Positions 8,493 through 16,641 of a DNA stretch of 57,893 nt are shown here, piece after piece (the stretch's first letter is position 1; each line of letters begins with the position of its first letter). Below the pieces are notes generated by a model that worked only from the letters and a program-made list of their open reading frames with translations, was not told the DNA's origin and made no database searches. The stretch spans positions 1 to 57,893 of the forward strand of contig JAAVCX010000039.1 of NCBI GenBank assembly GCA_014802105.1, read 5' to 3'. The translations under genes and the position numbers were made by a program. The DNA comes from Bacteroides sp. GTDB lineage: Bacteria; Bacteroidota; Bacteroidia; Bacteroidales; Muribaculaceae.

Positions 8493-9125
8493 ATGAAGAA
8501 GACTTTATTCACTCTCCTGCCTCTTGCCGAACTCATGGCTGTTGTCGCTCTCCTCTATGGTTGCAGCAATCTCAATGCCCGTCTGGCTAAAGAAGTGAAC
8601 GGTGTGTGGCAAAGTACGCCCGAAGCATTCAACGACAATATGGCTATCTCGGGCTCGATAGTTGATACCTATGAGTTCGGTCAGGCCGGTCTTACCGCCA
8701 CCGAGTCGATCACCGGCCCGCTGACTATCTCGGGCATGGTCAATGTCACTACTCAGGTGGTCTCTGACTCGGTCGGAGTCCAGCCCACAGGCCTCTCTGC
8801 GTCGGCCCACACCACCGTGTCGGGCACCTGGACAGTGATCGACGAGGACGAGATCTCCATCTCTCTTGATCTCAACTCCCTCTCGGTAGTAGTCGATCCC
8901 GAGGCCGTGACAGTGAATATGAACACCTTCGGAGCTTCCGAGCCTCAGCTCGACTCTATACGTCCCGCAATGGTGGCAAGCATCGAGGCCGGCATCAAGC
9001 AGGCTCTGACCCAGCGCTACGGGGCGATCAATCACTTTGAGGATGTCAAGGTCAAGGGCAATCTTCTCAAATATGAGATCAATGACGAGGACTTTGCTCT
9101 CACCCGTCAGTCGGTGGCTGAGTGA
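8493..9125 (+). CDS. Lipoprotein of unknown function (lipocalin-like length)
   Basis: The protein has 210 aa with a lipoprotein signal (MKKTLFTLLPLAELMAVVALLYGC). After the Cys the sequence SNLNARLAKEVNGVWQSTPEAF contains a G.W motif often seen at the start of lipocalin-like beta-barrels, followed by many alternating hydrophobic strands and an acidic C-terminus. I do not recognise a defined family. It stands alone: the neighbour upstream is divergent and a terminator follows at 9177. Confidence 0.65.
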   Translation: MKKTLFTLLPLAELMAVVALLYGCSNLNARLAKEVNGVWQSTPEAFNDNMAISGSIVDTYEFGQAGLTATESITGPLTISGMVNVTTQVVSDSVGVQPTGLSASAHTTVSGTWTVIDEDEISISLDLNSLSVVVDPEAVTVNMNTFGASEPQLDSIRPAMVASIEAGIKQALTQRYGAINHFEDVKVKGNLLKYEINDEDFALTRQSVAE

Positions 9126-9176
9126 TACTTTTGCTCCCGTAGATAAGAATATTCTATTTTCTCGATAATCAGTTTG

Positions 9177-9218
9177 ATAGCCTTCCGGTCGACCACCGGG
9201 AGGCTATGACATTTTTTT
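9177..9218 (+). terminator. Terminator after the 210-aa lipoprotein gene
   Basis: ATAGCCTTCCGGT (9177-9189) pairs with ACCGGGAGGCTAT (9195-9207), with one G-T pair, and is followed by seven T (9212-9218). The T run overlaps the -33 element of the next promoter. Confidence 0.9.
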
Positions 9219-9246
9219 GACGGCGATAAATAATTTCTTAACTTTG
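9216..9246 (+). promoter_or_regulatory. Promoter of the chromate transporter-folC operon
   Basis: -33 TTTG (9216-9219), 19 bp, -7 TAACTTTG (9239-9246). The -33 box is built from the end of the preceding terminator's T tract, so the two signals are fused. Confidence 0.85.
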
Positions 9247-9318
9247 CCCTACCAATACCGGGGAGTGCGTGTTCCTCCTCTCTGTAATTATGAAACATAG
9301 CCATTATCGTTAATCGGA

Positions 9319-9948
9319 ATGAGCAATATCTATTTTCAACTATTTACATCGTTTTTCAAGATTGGAGCCTTTACCTTTGGCGGAGGATGGGCTATGATCT
9401 CCATCATCGAGAAGGAGATAGTCGATAAGAAACAGTGGATCAGACGCGAGGAGTTTCTCGATCTGCTTGCCGTCGCTCAGTCTCTGCCGGGCATACTGGC
9501 TGTGAATATCTCAGTGGCTGTGGGCGACAGGTTGCGCGGTATGAAGGGTGCCGTCACGGCCGCTCTCGGCACTATATTGCCCTCATTCTTGATAATCCTG
9601 TGTATAGCTATCTTCCTGACCCCCGACCTGATAAAAAACAACGAGACCCTATCGGCTATCTTCAAGGGTGTGCGTCCGGCTGTGGTGGCCTTGATCATTG
9701 CCCCGGTTATAAGTGCTGCCCGCTCTGCCAATATCGGATGGAAAACCGTGGCCATACCTGTCGTCGTGGCTCTGCTCATCTGGTCTAAGCTCCCGGTAGT
9801 CTCCAATCCTATACTTTATATAGTGATCGGTGGTTTTGGCGGCTGGTGGTGGCTCTCGCGCCATCAGCGTCAGCTCCATGAGGCCGAGGCGAGAATGGAA
9901 AGTGACGACTCCGAGATGATACAAGAGGAAAGGAGGGACGAGAAATGA
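9319..9948 (+). CDS. Chromate transporter, short-chain subunit 1
   Basis: The protein has 209 aa with one CHR domain: FFKIGAFTFGGGWAMISIIEKEIV near the N-terminus, then LAVAQSLPGILAVNISVAVGDRLRG and several hydrophobic helices, ending in a charged cytoplasmic tail. Short-chain CHR proteins work as pairs with opposite topology; the next gene overlaps by 4 bp (ATGA) and encodes the partner. The CHR superfamily moves chromate and possibly sulfate or other anions across the inner membrane. The substrate here is unproven. Confidence 0.88.
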   Translation: MSNIYFQLFTSFFKIGAFTFGGGWAMISIIEKEIVDKKQWIRREEFLDLLAVAQSLPGILAVNISVAVGDRLRGMKGAVTAALGTILPSFLIILCIAIFLTPDLIKNNETLSAIFKGVRPAVVALIIAPVISAARSANIGWKTVAIPVVVALLIWSKLPVVSNPILYIVIGGFGGWWWLSRHQRQLHEAEARMESDDSEMIQEERRDEK

Positions 9949-10517
9949 CTATCTATCTGAAACTTATCTGGAGCTATCTGAAGATCGGACTCTTCGGCTT
10001 TGGCGGAGGCTATGCCATGCTGGCACTGATAGAGCGCGAGATAGTCGGGCCCGGCTGGATCACCGAGCAGATGTTTACCGACATCGTGGCTATTTCTCAG
10101 ATGACCCCCGGCCCTATAGGTATCAATTCGGCTACATATATAGGTTACGTAGCGCCAGGTGAATACTCGGCTTCTCTTGCATCGCCTCTCTGGGGCATAC
10201 TCGGGTCGATAATCTGTACGCTGGTCGTGGTCTTGCCGTCGTTTGTACTCGTCGCCTATACGAGTCATCTCATACATCGTCATCGCGACAGCACTGTGGT
10301 AAAGGGCATATTCCTCGGTCTGAGGCCAGTAGTGGTTGGCCTGATAGCCTCGGCAGCTATGCTGCTGATGAACGCGGCCAATTTTGGCGAGACCACCTTT
10401 CAGGTCGTGTGGAGCATAGCGTTATGTGTTGCTGCCTTTGCCGGAGTCTATTGGCTCAAATGGCATCCGATCCTTATCATCTGTCTGGCCGGAGTGGCCG
10501 GATGGCTTATCTACTGA
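9945..10517 (+). CDS. Chromate transporter, short-chain subunit 2
   Basis: The protein has 190 aa, again one CHR domain: WSYLKIGLFGFGGGYAMLALIEREIV, then DIVAISQMTPGPIGINSATYIGY and hydrophobic helices to the C-terminus. It overlaps the first subunit by ATGA, pointing to translational coupling and a heteromeric transporter. It has no charged tail, unlike its partner. folC starts 10 bp later. Confidence 0.88.
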   Translation: MTIYLKLIWSYLKIGLFGFGGGYAMLALIEREIVGPGWITEQMFTDIVAISQMTPGPIGINSATYIGYVAPGEYSASLASPLWGILGSIICTLVVVLPSFVLVAYTSHLIHRHRDSTVVKGIFLGLRPVVVGLIASAAMLLMNAANFGETTFQVVWSIALCVAAFAGVYWLKWHPILIICLAGVAGWLIY

Positions 10518-10527
10518 TTTTCCCAAA

Positions 10528-11814
10528 ATGGACTATTCCGAAGCTCTTGACAGGCTCTACTCATCAGTACCTGCTTTTCATGCCATAGGTGCCGGTGCCT
10601 ATAAACCCGGACTCGCAACCTCACGTCTGCTCGACGATTGGGCCGGCAACCCTCATCGCGGTTATGCCTCAGTGCATGTGGCCGGCACCAACGGCAAAGG
10701 ATCGACTTCCCACACCCTGGCAGCCATACTCTCGGCCGCCGGACTCCGAACTGGTCTCTACACATCACCCCATATTTTTGATTTCCGTGAGCGGATCAGG
10801 GTCGACGGACTCATGATCTCGCGCGAGGCTGTGGCCGATTTTGTGGAGCGATGGCTCGACTGGAGCAAGGATCATCCCGAGGTGAAACCGAGCTTTTTCG
10901 AGCTGACCTCAACCATGGCACTGGAATATTTTGCCGCCGAGAAGGTGGATGTCGCCATCATCGAGACCGGCCTGGGTGGTCGTCTCGACTCCACCAATAT
11001 CATCACTCCGCGGCTCAGTGTCATCACTAATATTTCGCTTGACCACACGGCTTTTCTCGGCAATACTCTCGCGGAGATCGCCGGCGAAAAGGCAGGAATC
11101 ATCAAGCCCGGAGTGCCGGTAGTGATAGGTGAGCACCATCCCGAGACCGATCAGGTTTTCATTGCCCGCGCGCGAGAGGTCGGAGCGCCCATCACCTTTG
11201 CCGAGCCGGTAGCCGGCGAGGTGAGAGACACTGTCAACTATTATAGCAAGACACCTTTTGGCCCTATGAGCGGCGAGCTCATAGGAGAGTGTCAGATACG
11301 CAATGCTGCTACTGTATTTGCCGCCGTAAAGAGTCTTCGCGAACATTATGATATACCCGATAGCGCGGTGAGAGAAGGTGTAGGCGGAGTGGCCCGGCTC
11401 ACGGGCCTTTTCGGCCGTTGGACCACAGTCGCATCCTCGCCACTGACTGTCGTGGATACGGGACATAACGAGGGCGGTTGGCGACTGATTGTCGACGAAC
11501 TGACCCGCGTGACCCACACTCCGCGCCATCTTGTCATGGGGTTTGTGGCCGATAAGGATCTCAGTCACATATTGCCATTGCTGGAGCCACTGCGTGGAGA
11601 ATTGACTCTTTGGTTCTCAGGCCCGAGCTGTGAGCGTGGGCTTCCCTCAACCGCCCTTCAGGCCCGTGCCGCCGAATATGGATTTACCGGTCATGCCGTT
11701 GCTGATGTCAACGAAGCCGTAAGTTTCGCCCGCGCAGAGGCCGGCCCAGACGGCTTCGTGCTCGTTGCCGGCAGCAATTTCCTCATTGCCGACCTCGACA
11801 TCAACCGTTTGTAA
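10528..11814 (+). CDS. folC: Folylpolyglutamate/dihydrofolate synthase
   Basis: The protein has 428 aa from ATG 10528; the longer open frame runs back into the transporter gene and is not used. FolC joins glutamate to (dihydro)folates with ATP. Visible motifs are the P-loop VHVAGTNGKGSTSHTLAAIL (~48-67), YTSPHIFDFRERIRVDG (folate loop), the Mur-ligase family IIETGLGGRLDSTN and ITNISLDHTAFLG, and C-terminal VDTGHNEGG and VAGSNFLI. The length is typical. It is probably cotranscribed with the chromate transporter genes. Confidence 0.93.
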   Translation: MDYSEALDRLYSSVPAFHAIGAGAYKPGLATSRLLDDWAGNPHRGYASVHVAGTNGKGSTSHTLAAILSAAGLRTGLYTSPHIFDFRERIRVDGLMISREAVADFVERWLDWSKDHPEVKPSFFELTSTMALEYFAAEKVDVAIIETGLGGRLDSTNIITPRLSVITNISLDHTAFLGNTLAEIAGEKAGIIKPGVPVVIGEHHPETDQVFIARAREVGAPITFAEPVAGEVRDTVNYYSKTPFGPMSGELIGECQIRNAATVFAAVKSLREHYDIPDSAVREGVGGVARLTGLFGRWTTVASSPLTVVDTGHNEGGWRLIVDELTRVTHTPRHLVMGFVADKDLSHILPLLEPLRGELTLWFSGPSCERGLPSTALQARAAEYGFTGHAVADVNEAVSFARAEAGPDGFVLVAGSNFLIADLDINRL

Positions 11815-11944
11815 CAATTATTATAGCGGATATATCATATCACTATGTCGTGAAGGTAACAGATGGACTCTATGCCTGAAATCCACCTTTAGCCGGTTCA
11901 CGTTCCATTAATTCAGAGTTATGAAAAGTAACAATGAAAGGAGG

Positions 11945-14338
11945 TCAGAACAGTAGGGCGATATGGTAGACAGCGAAGGCTACAAGCCATGCTATGAGGG
12001 TGTTGTAAAGGATTGAGAACAGACCGTAGCGTGGGTTGCCGGTCTCTTTGACTACGGCGGTGATGGTGGCTATGCATGGGCAGTAGAGTAGCACAAACAC
12101 CATGAAACTCAACGCGACGGCTCCCGTGAAGTCGGGTCGGCCGGTCACGGGGTTGGTTTCGCGCAGGCGGTGGGAGAGAGTCTGCTCGGCCACATCTTCC
12201 TCGCCGGTATAGAGCACTCCGAGGGTCGAGACGACGATCTCTTTGGCGGGCACTCCGGCAATTGCGGCCACGGTGGCACGCCAGTTGAAGCCGAGCGGTT
12301 CCATGATAGGGTTGATGGATTTACCCATGCGCTGGAGATAGGAGTCGGAGTCGGAGATCTGTTCAGAGTCGACGACAGCGACGGGCGCGGCATCGTTGAC
12401 AGGCCGGGGGAAATAGTTGAGCGCCCAGACTATGGCGCTGGCTACGAGTATGATTCCACCCATTTTGCGCAGGTATTGCTCACCTTTGCCCCACATGTGG
12501 CGCATGGTGGTCTTGAAGGTAGGTACACGATAGGGTGGAAGTTCCATCACGAAGGGGGTCTCGTCTTCGCCAAACCAGAAGCGTCGTAGCAGTCGGGCTG
12601 TGAGACCGGCCGCAAGGATGCCTATGAGGTAGAGGCTCATGAACACCGCCGTGGCATGGCTCGGGAAGAAGGTGCCGATAAGCAGCACATAGATAGGTAG
12701 TCGGGCCGAACAACTGATAAACGGGTTGATGAGAATTGTGATGATACGCGATGAGCGGCTTTCGATCGAGCGCGAGGCCATGATGGCCGGCACGGTACAA
12801 CCAAAGCCCATCACCAGAGGTATGAACGACTTGCCGTGGAGCCCCAGGCGGTGCATCAGACGGTCCATAATGAAGGCGGCGCGGGCCATGTAGCCCGAGT
12901 CTTCCATAAAGGAGATGCAGGCATAGAGGATCATGATGTTTGGCAGGAATACTATCACTCCGCCCACACCGCCTATGATTCCATCGGCGATGAGGTCTTT
13001 GACCCAACCGTCGGGCATGTTGGCTCTGACGAGGTCGCCTATCCAGGTGACAAGCGACTCGATCCACTCCATGGGGAACGATCCGATATAGAACGTGGCC
13101 CAGAAAATAAAGGTCATGATGGCCAGGAAGAGCGGGAAGCCGAAGAGACGGTTGGTGACGATTGTGTCGATGATATGTGTAGGGGTGGCTGTGGGGCGTT
13201 CGGGTGCCTCCATGGTCTCAGCCAAGGCTCCGGCTATGAAACCATATTTCTCGTCGGCTATTGCCGAAGTGATGTCGAGCTGAGGATTGGCACGTGTGAA
13301 GGCCTCGATACACCTGTCGCGCTCGGCCAGCAGGGATGGGGCGTCGGGCAACGAAGAGAGGGAGCGCTCGACCTCGGCATCGCCCTCGAGCAACTTGATG
13401 GCCAGATAGCGGGGCGAGAAGTGGTGCTCCACGGCCCGGTTGAGTTTGAGGGAGTCTTTGATGCCCGAGAGACATTCCTCGAGCTGCGCGCCGAGCGAGA
13501 CATGGACGTGGCGCACGGTGGGCTCTTTGCCCTCATAGACTTTCACGACTGTGTCAAACAGTTGGTCGATACCCCGGCCGGTCTTGGCTGCTGTCGGCAC
13601 TATTGGAACTCCTATCATCGAGCCAAGGGTCTTGTAGTCGAGTTTCACTCCTTTGCGCTCGATCTCGTCATACATGTTCAGAGCTATTACCATCGAGCGG
13701 TCCATGTCGATGAGCTCGGTGGTGAGATAAAGATTGCGGTCGAGATTGGAGGCATCGACTACGTTGATGATCACGTCGGGAGCCTCGTCGCGCAGATAGC
13801 GGCGTACATATAGCTCTTCGGGCGAATAGGATGCCAGAGAGTAGGTGCCTGGCAGGTCGACGATCCTGAAGCGATAGCCTTTGTGACGGAATGTGCCGGT
13901 CTTGGCATCGACGGTCACACCACTGTAATTGCCGACATGCTCGCGGGAGCCCGATGCTATGTTGAACAGCGAGGTCTTGCCACAGTTGGGATTACCTATC
14001 AGAGCCACATTTATCACATGGTCGGTCGAGCGGGGAGGCAGAGAGGTAGAACAGCCGTCCTGATCGTCGTGGATGGTATTGGTGTGATGGAACTGTCGCG
14101 ATGAACCCTCGGCACCGATAGGCTCGACTTCGACCAGGGAGGCTTCTGAAAGGCGCAGGGACACTTCGTAGCCAAGCAACTCATACTTCACGGGGTCGCG
14201 CAGGGGTGCCTCCATGACCACCTTGATCTCGTGGCCTCTGACAAATCCCATCTCGATCATGCGTTTACGGAAAGCTCCGTGGCCGAGTACCTTTATAATG
14301 ACGGCCTTATCGCCGTTGCTGAGCTCTGATAATCTCAT
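11945..14338 (-). CDS. feoB: FeoA-FeoB fused ferrous iron transporter
   Basis: The protein has 797 aa. Residues ~1-75 form a FeoA SH3-like domain (MRLSELSNGDKAVIIKVLGHGAFRKRMIEMGF...). After a linker comes the FeoB GTPase: G1 NVALIGNPNCGKTSLFN (~110-126), G2 with GVTVDAK, G3 DLPGTYS, G4 NMYD. The rest is the membrane domain with Gate motifs (LPIYVLLIGTFF, VPAKEIVVSTLG). FeoB imports Fe(II). The FeoA-FeoB fusion is common in Bacteroidales. It is transcribed alone; an IS element begins 98 bp upstream of the start and could affect its promoter. No Fur box could be assigned by eye. Confidence 0.95.
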   Translation of the reverse strand: MRLSELSNGDKAVIIKVLGHGAFRKRMIEMGFVRGHEIKVVMEAPLRDPVKYELLGYEVSLRLSEASLVEVEPIGAEGSSRQFHHTNTIHDDQDGCSTSLPPRSTDHVINVALIGNPNCGKTSLFNIASGSREHVGNYSGVTVDAKTGTFRHKGYRFRIVDLPGTYSLASYSPEELYVRRYLRDEAPDVIINVVDASNLDRNLYLTTELIDMDRSMVIALNMYDEIERKGVKLDYKTLGSMIGVPIVPTAAKTGRGIDQLFDTVVKVYEGKEPTVRHVHVSLGAQLEECLSGIKDSLKLNRAVEHHFSPRYLAIKLLEGDAEVERSLSSLPDAPSLLAERDRCIEAFTRANPQLDITSAIADEKYGFIAGALAETMEAPERPTATPTHIIDTIVTNRLFGFPLFLAIMTFIFWATFYIGSFPMEWIESLVTWIGDLVRANMPDGWVKDLIADGIIGGVGGVIVFLPNIMILYACISFMEDSGYMARAAFIMDRLMHRLGLHGKSFIPLVMGFGCTVPAIMASRSIESRSSRIITILINPFISCSARLPIYVLLIGTFFPSHATAVFMSLYLIGILAAGLTARLLRRFWFGEDETPFVMELPPYRVPTFKTTMRHMWGKGEQYLRKMGGIILVASAIVWALNYFPRPVNDAAPVAVVDSEQISDSDSYLQRMGKSINPIMEPLGFNWRATVAAIAGVPAKEIVVSTLGVLYTGEEDVAEQTLSHRLRETNPVTGRPDFTGAVALSFMVFVLLYCPCIATITAVVKETGNPRYGLFSILYNTLIAWLVAFAVYHIALLF

Positions 14339-14435
14339 AGTCTGACTTTAATAATGCAAAGTTCGTCAAAAACTTTGAATTAGAAAATACCTATAATATA
14401 GTATTCTTATAGAGAGTCCTCAGTCCTATCATGGT

Positions 14436-15937
14436 ACACGGCTCTGTCATTTAAACTTAAAATAACGACATAATCTCTCTTATCCGGTTCAGTACGAATC
14501 GGGTAAATTTTTATATTTGTATTTCAGCAAGTTATCTTTTTCTTGAATTTCCATTTTTTCATTTTTGTGCTAAAAAGCGAATAAGTCGAGAAAAGCTCAT
14601 GGAGATATATCTCATCAGTTCTGCGATGCCTTTGTTCTTATCGGCTTTCTTTTTGCGCCGTCCTCTCCATGTGGAAAATATGGAACAGACAATTCTTTGA
14701 ATAGTATCGAGGTTGCGGGCAGCTCTTGACGACTTCCGTTTAATCTTGTCTTGTAAAAGATTTACGTCAAGCTCCGAATGCATACTCTCTATAGACCAAT
14801 GGTTCCGCACTATTGCACCCTGCCTTGGCGTGGTCGTAGGCAGGCTATTCACATAAAGCCGTTTTTCAGAAGTACATACTCCTGTAGACTTTTTTATTGT
14901 AAGTGATTTATATTCAATGATTGTCATATTTTCGTCCCATTTTTCCTTGTCGGCGATTATTTCAAGGCCATCATATATGTTGTAGGTTCTGGTTTCGATT
15001 CTCCCATGACCAAGTTCAGGACCCTCTGTATATGAATATAACGGTCTATGTTCCTTAAGCTTATCCTCCACCCCATATCGCAGCGAGCGTTGATTAGCTT
15101 TGAGTTCTATTAGAAAATCTCCGCCTTTGTTCCTTATCTTATCGATAATATCCTTCTGCATCGACATGGCATCTGCGGTGATATTCTTTCCTGATATGTC
15201 AATCTTGTCGATTAGTATTGGGACAGCTTTTATCTCGTTGCTCTTTTCCCGGCATGCTTCGGTTGCGATTGTAATGCCTGTGTTGAACGAATAGGCAGAT
15301 ACGATGTCAGTATTACGCACGTTTTCTTGAACGGTGCCACGCTGTGCGTTGCCGTCCACACAGATTATTTCCCTGTCACGGCATACATTAAGCAGTTCAT
15401 CATGGAAGTTCGCAGTAAACTCCTGCATCTTAAATAGTCAATACCGTTCTCTATCCGGCAAAGGGTAGCCTCCGAGGGTATCCCATTCTTCAGCATACCC
15501 ATTTTACTGAATTAATTTTGATTGTGTCTGCCGAACGCTATTATATCGGCACGTCCGAGTATCATCAGAATGATGATGTCATTGAGCCGGTGGCGGATGT
15601 TTCCTTTGTTGCATCTACGAAAATCCGGGACTGATGCGGAAAAATTCATCAGATGATAAAGTATACTCCCTTTTGTAGGGATTTATTTTGTATATTTGTA
15701 CTGTGATTGAGCATCGTATCCTCACTCGAACGGACTTGGTTAAGTGGTCTTGTTTTATTCATAACTGTTTGAGTTTTACCTTTTAAGTTACGAATAATTC
15801 TCCACTTAATCAAATTTTTACAGTGCTTATTTCACTTATAATCAAATAATTAACCTTATCTAAGGCCTACCCACCTCCCTCTATAAAATAGCAAAATCTT
15901 TGAATATGCGTGCCAATCTAAAATGAAAGAGCCGTGT
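14436..15937 (-). mobile_element. ISAs1-like insertion sequence, copy 1 (defective)
   Basis: The element is about 1.5 kb and ends in imperfect inverted repeats ACACGGCTCTGTCATTT (14436-14452) and AAATGAAAGAGCCGTGT (15921-15937). It carries one transposase gene on the minus strand, broken by an in-frame stop and a frameshift. I found no clear target-site duplication. Family call: conserved ISAs1 transposase blocks (CVDGNAQRGT, ITADAMSMQKDI, GDFLIELKANQ, HGRIETR, NHWSIESMHSELDV). Confidence 0.85.
14559..15649 (-). pseudogene. ISAs1 family transposase, disrupted
   Basis: The intact C-terminal frame (14559-15428, 289 aa) covers the DDE catalytic region. The N-terminal domain is readable upstream from ATG 15649 (MNFSASVPDFRRCNKGNIRHRLNDIIILMILGRADIIAFGR). 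It is interrupted by a TAA at 15512-15514, continues as MGMLKNGIPSEATLCRIENGIDYLR, and then shifts frame just before MQEFTANFHDELL near 15430. A one-base loss would explain the shift. Intact length would be about 365 aa, normal for the family. As it stands it should not make full-length transposase. Confidence 0.85.
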
Positions 15938-15965
15938 GAATTATAGCCCTCATAATGATAAATCT

Positions 15966-15997
15966 ATTGACAAGCATTTAAAAATTTTGTAACTTTG
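15966..15997 (+). promoter_or_regulatory. Promoter of structured RNA copy 1
   Basis: -7 TAACTTTG (15990-15997) with a -33-like ATTG (15966-15969) 20 bp upstream. It lies 30 bp inside the IS right end and directs transcription into the structured RNA. Confidence 0.75.
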
Positions 15998-16002
15998 CAG
16001 TC

Positions 16003-16319
16003 GCAGACCGCATCGCAGAAGCCCGGTCATGGGCAACGCGGGAGGGTCTGCTGACATTTTTGGAAGCGTTTACTCGACGCTCTTTCTTGACGATTAGAAA
16101 CTTCGCAACTTTCAGGTATAGTCAAGAATGTAGCAAACAGTAGATGCCTTGTGGATATGTTTATATCGCTAATATCAAGCGCGGGAGTGTTTGTTTTTTG
16201 GCGTTTCTATACATATTCTGCGTGAGGCTTCTGCAAGTTTGCTCGTTCAACTATACCGGGCAATGCGAAGGCCTCTAATCGTGGAACGAGCAACAGTACG
16301 GCTCTCACGCTTTCTTTTT
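16003..16319 (+). ncRNA. Structured RNA, copy 1 (unknown class)
   Basis: This ~317-nt element is homologous along its length to the minus-strand copy at 29555-29895. A long-range helix GCAGAAGCC (16015-16023) / GGCTTCTGC (16226-16234) closes a ~200-nt domain that includes a short AGCGT/ACGCT hairpin. Immediately 3' is a terminator-like structure: GCGTGAG (16220-16226) / CTCACGC (16304-16310), enclosing GTTTGCTCGTTC (16237-16248) / GAACGAGCAAC (16284-16294), then a T-rich tract (16311-16319). The segment AGCAAACAGTA (16132-16142) nearly repeats the 3' arm AGCAACAGTA (16289-16298), so either could pair with the 5' arm. It could be a leader-type switch or a free RNA. RNase P and tmRNA signatures are absent. 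Confidence 0.75.
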
Positions 16320-16365
16320 ATAACCTAAAGCCAAAGAGGTGAGTCCGGCGGCATTTATAAACTCA

Positions 16366-16628
16366 ATGAATTTTCATCAAGCATTAGATGTTGCAAATAA
16401 AAAAGAACAACTTGTCGGACACCTAAAAAAAATGGCGCCGTTCTTGACGAAGTAATAATTGCGCCAACCGATGATGAGAAATATCAAGGCTTTATTAAAG
16501 CCTATGTAGACACTCTTGACGCGCAAAGGGCTATAGCCCCGTATATTAAGTCTGATGTGATCGTATTAGGCGTTTTTGATAAATATCGCATACGACGAGA
16601 TAATTTGTTGAGCATCTCTGAAATTTAA
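16366..16628 (+). pseudogene. Small conserved-looking protein, frameshifted (~87 aa)
   Basis: ATG 16366 opens MNFHQALDVANKKEQLVGHLK and hits a stop after LTK because the A run near 16425-16432 has 8 rather than 9 bases. With one A restored the frame reads NGAVLDEVIIAPTDDEKYQGFIKAYVDTLDAQRAIAP...VIVLGVFDKYRIRRDNLLSISEI and stops at 16628. No signal peptide or membrane segment; acidic. I do not recognise the family. It lies 47 bp downstream of the structured RNA and 13 bp upstream of the LRR protein gene, so all three may share a transcript. Real mutation, slippage or sequencing error cannot be told apart. Confidence 0.6.
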
Positions 16629-16641
16629 TCCCAGTTATAAT

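Noticed and set aside
9319-10517. One chromate transporter gene split by a mutation
   Set aside because: Each half has its own start, a complete CHR domain and an ATGA overlap, matching the known two-gene short-chain arrangement.
12836-13813. 325-codon frame antisense to feoAB
   Set aside because: Low-complexity translation opposite a fully recognisable FeoB; no start signals.
16003-16319. RNase P RNA or tmRNA
   Set aside because: The conserved GAGGAAAGTCC segment of RNase P and the tRNA-like ends of tmRNA are absent, and the element occurs twice.
16003-16319. 6S RNA
   Set aside because: It is longer than typical 6S RNA and ends in a terminator-like stem rather than a single rod with a central bubble; not excluded with certainty.
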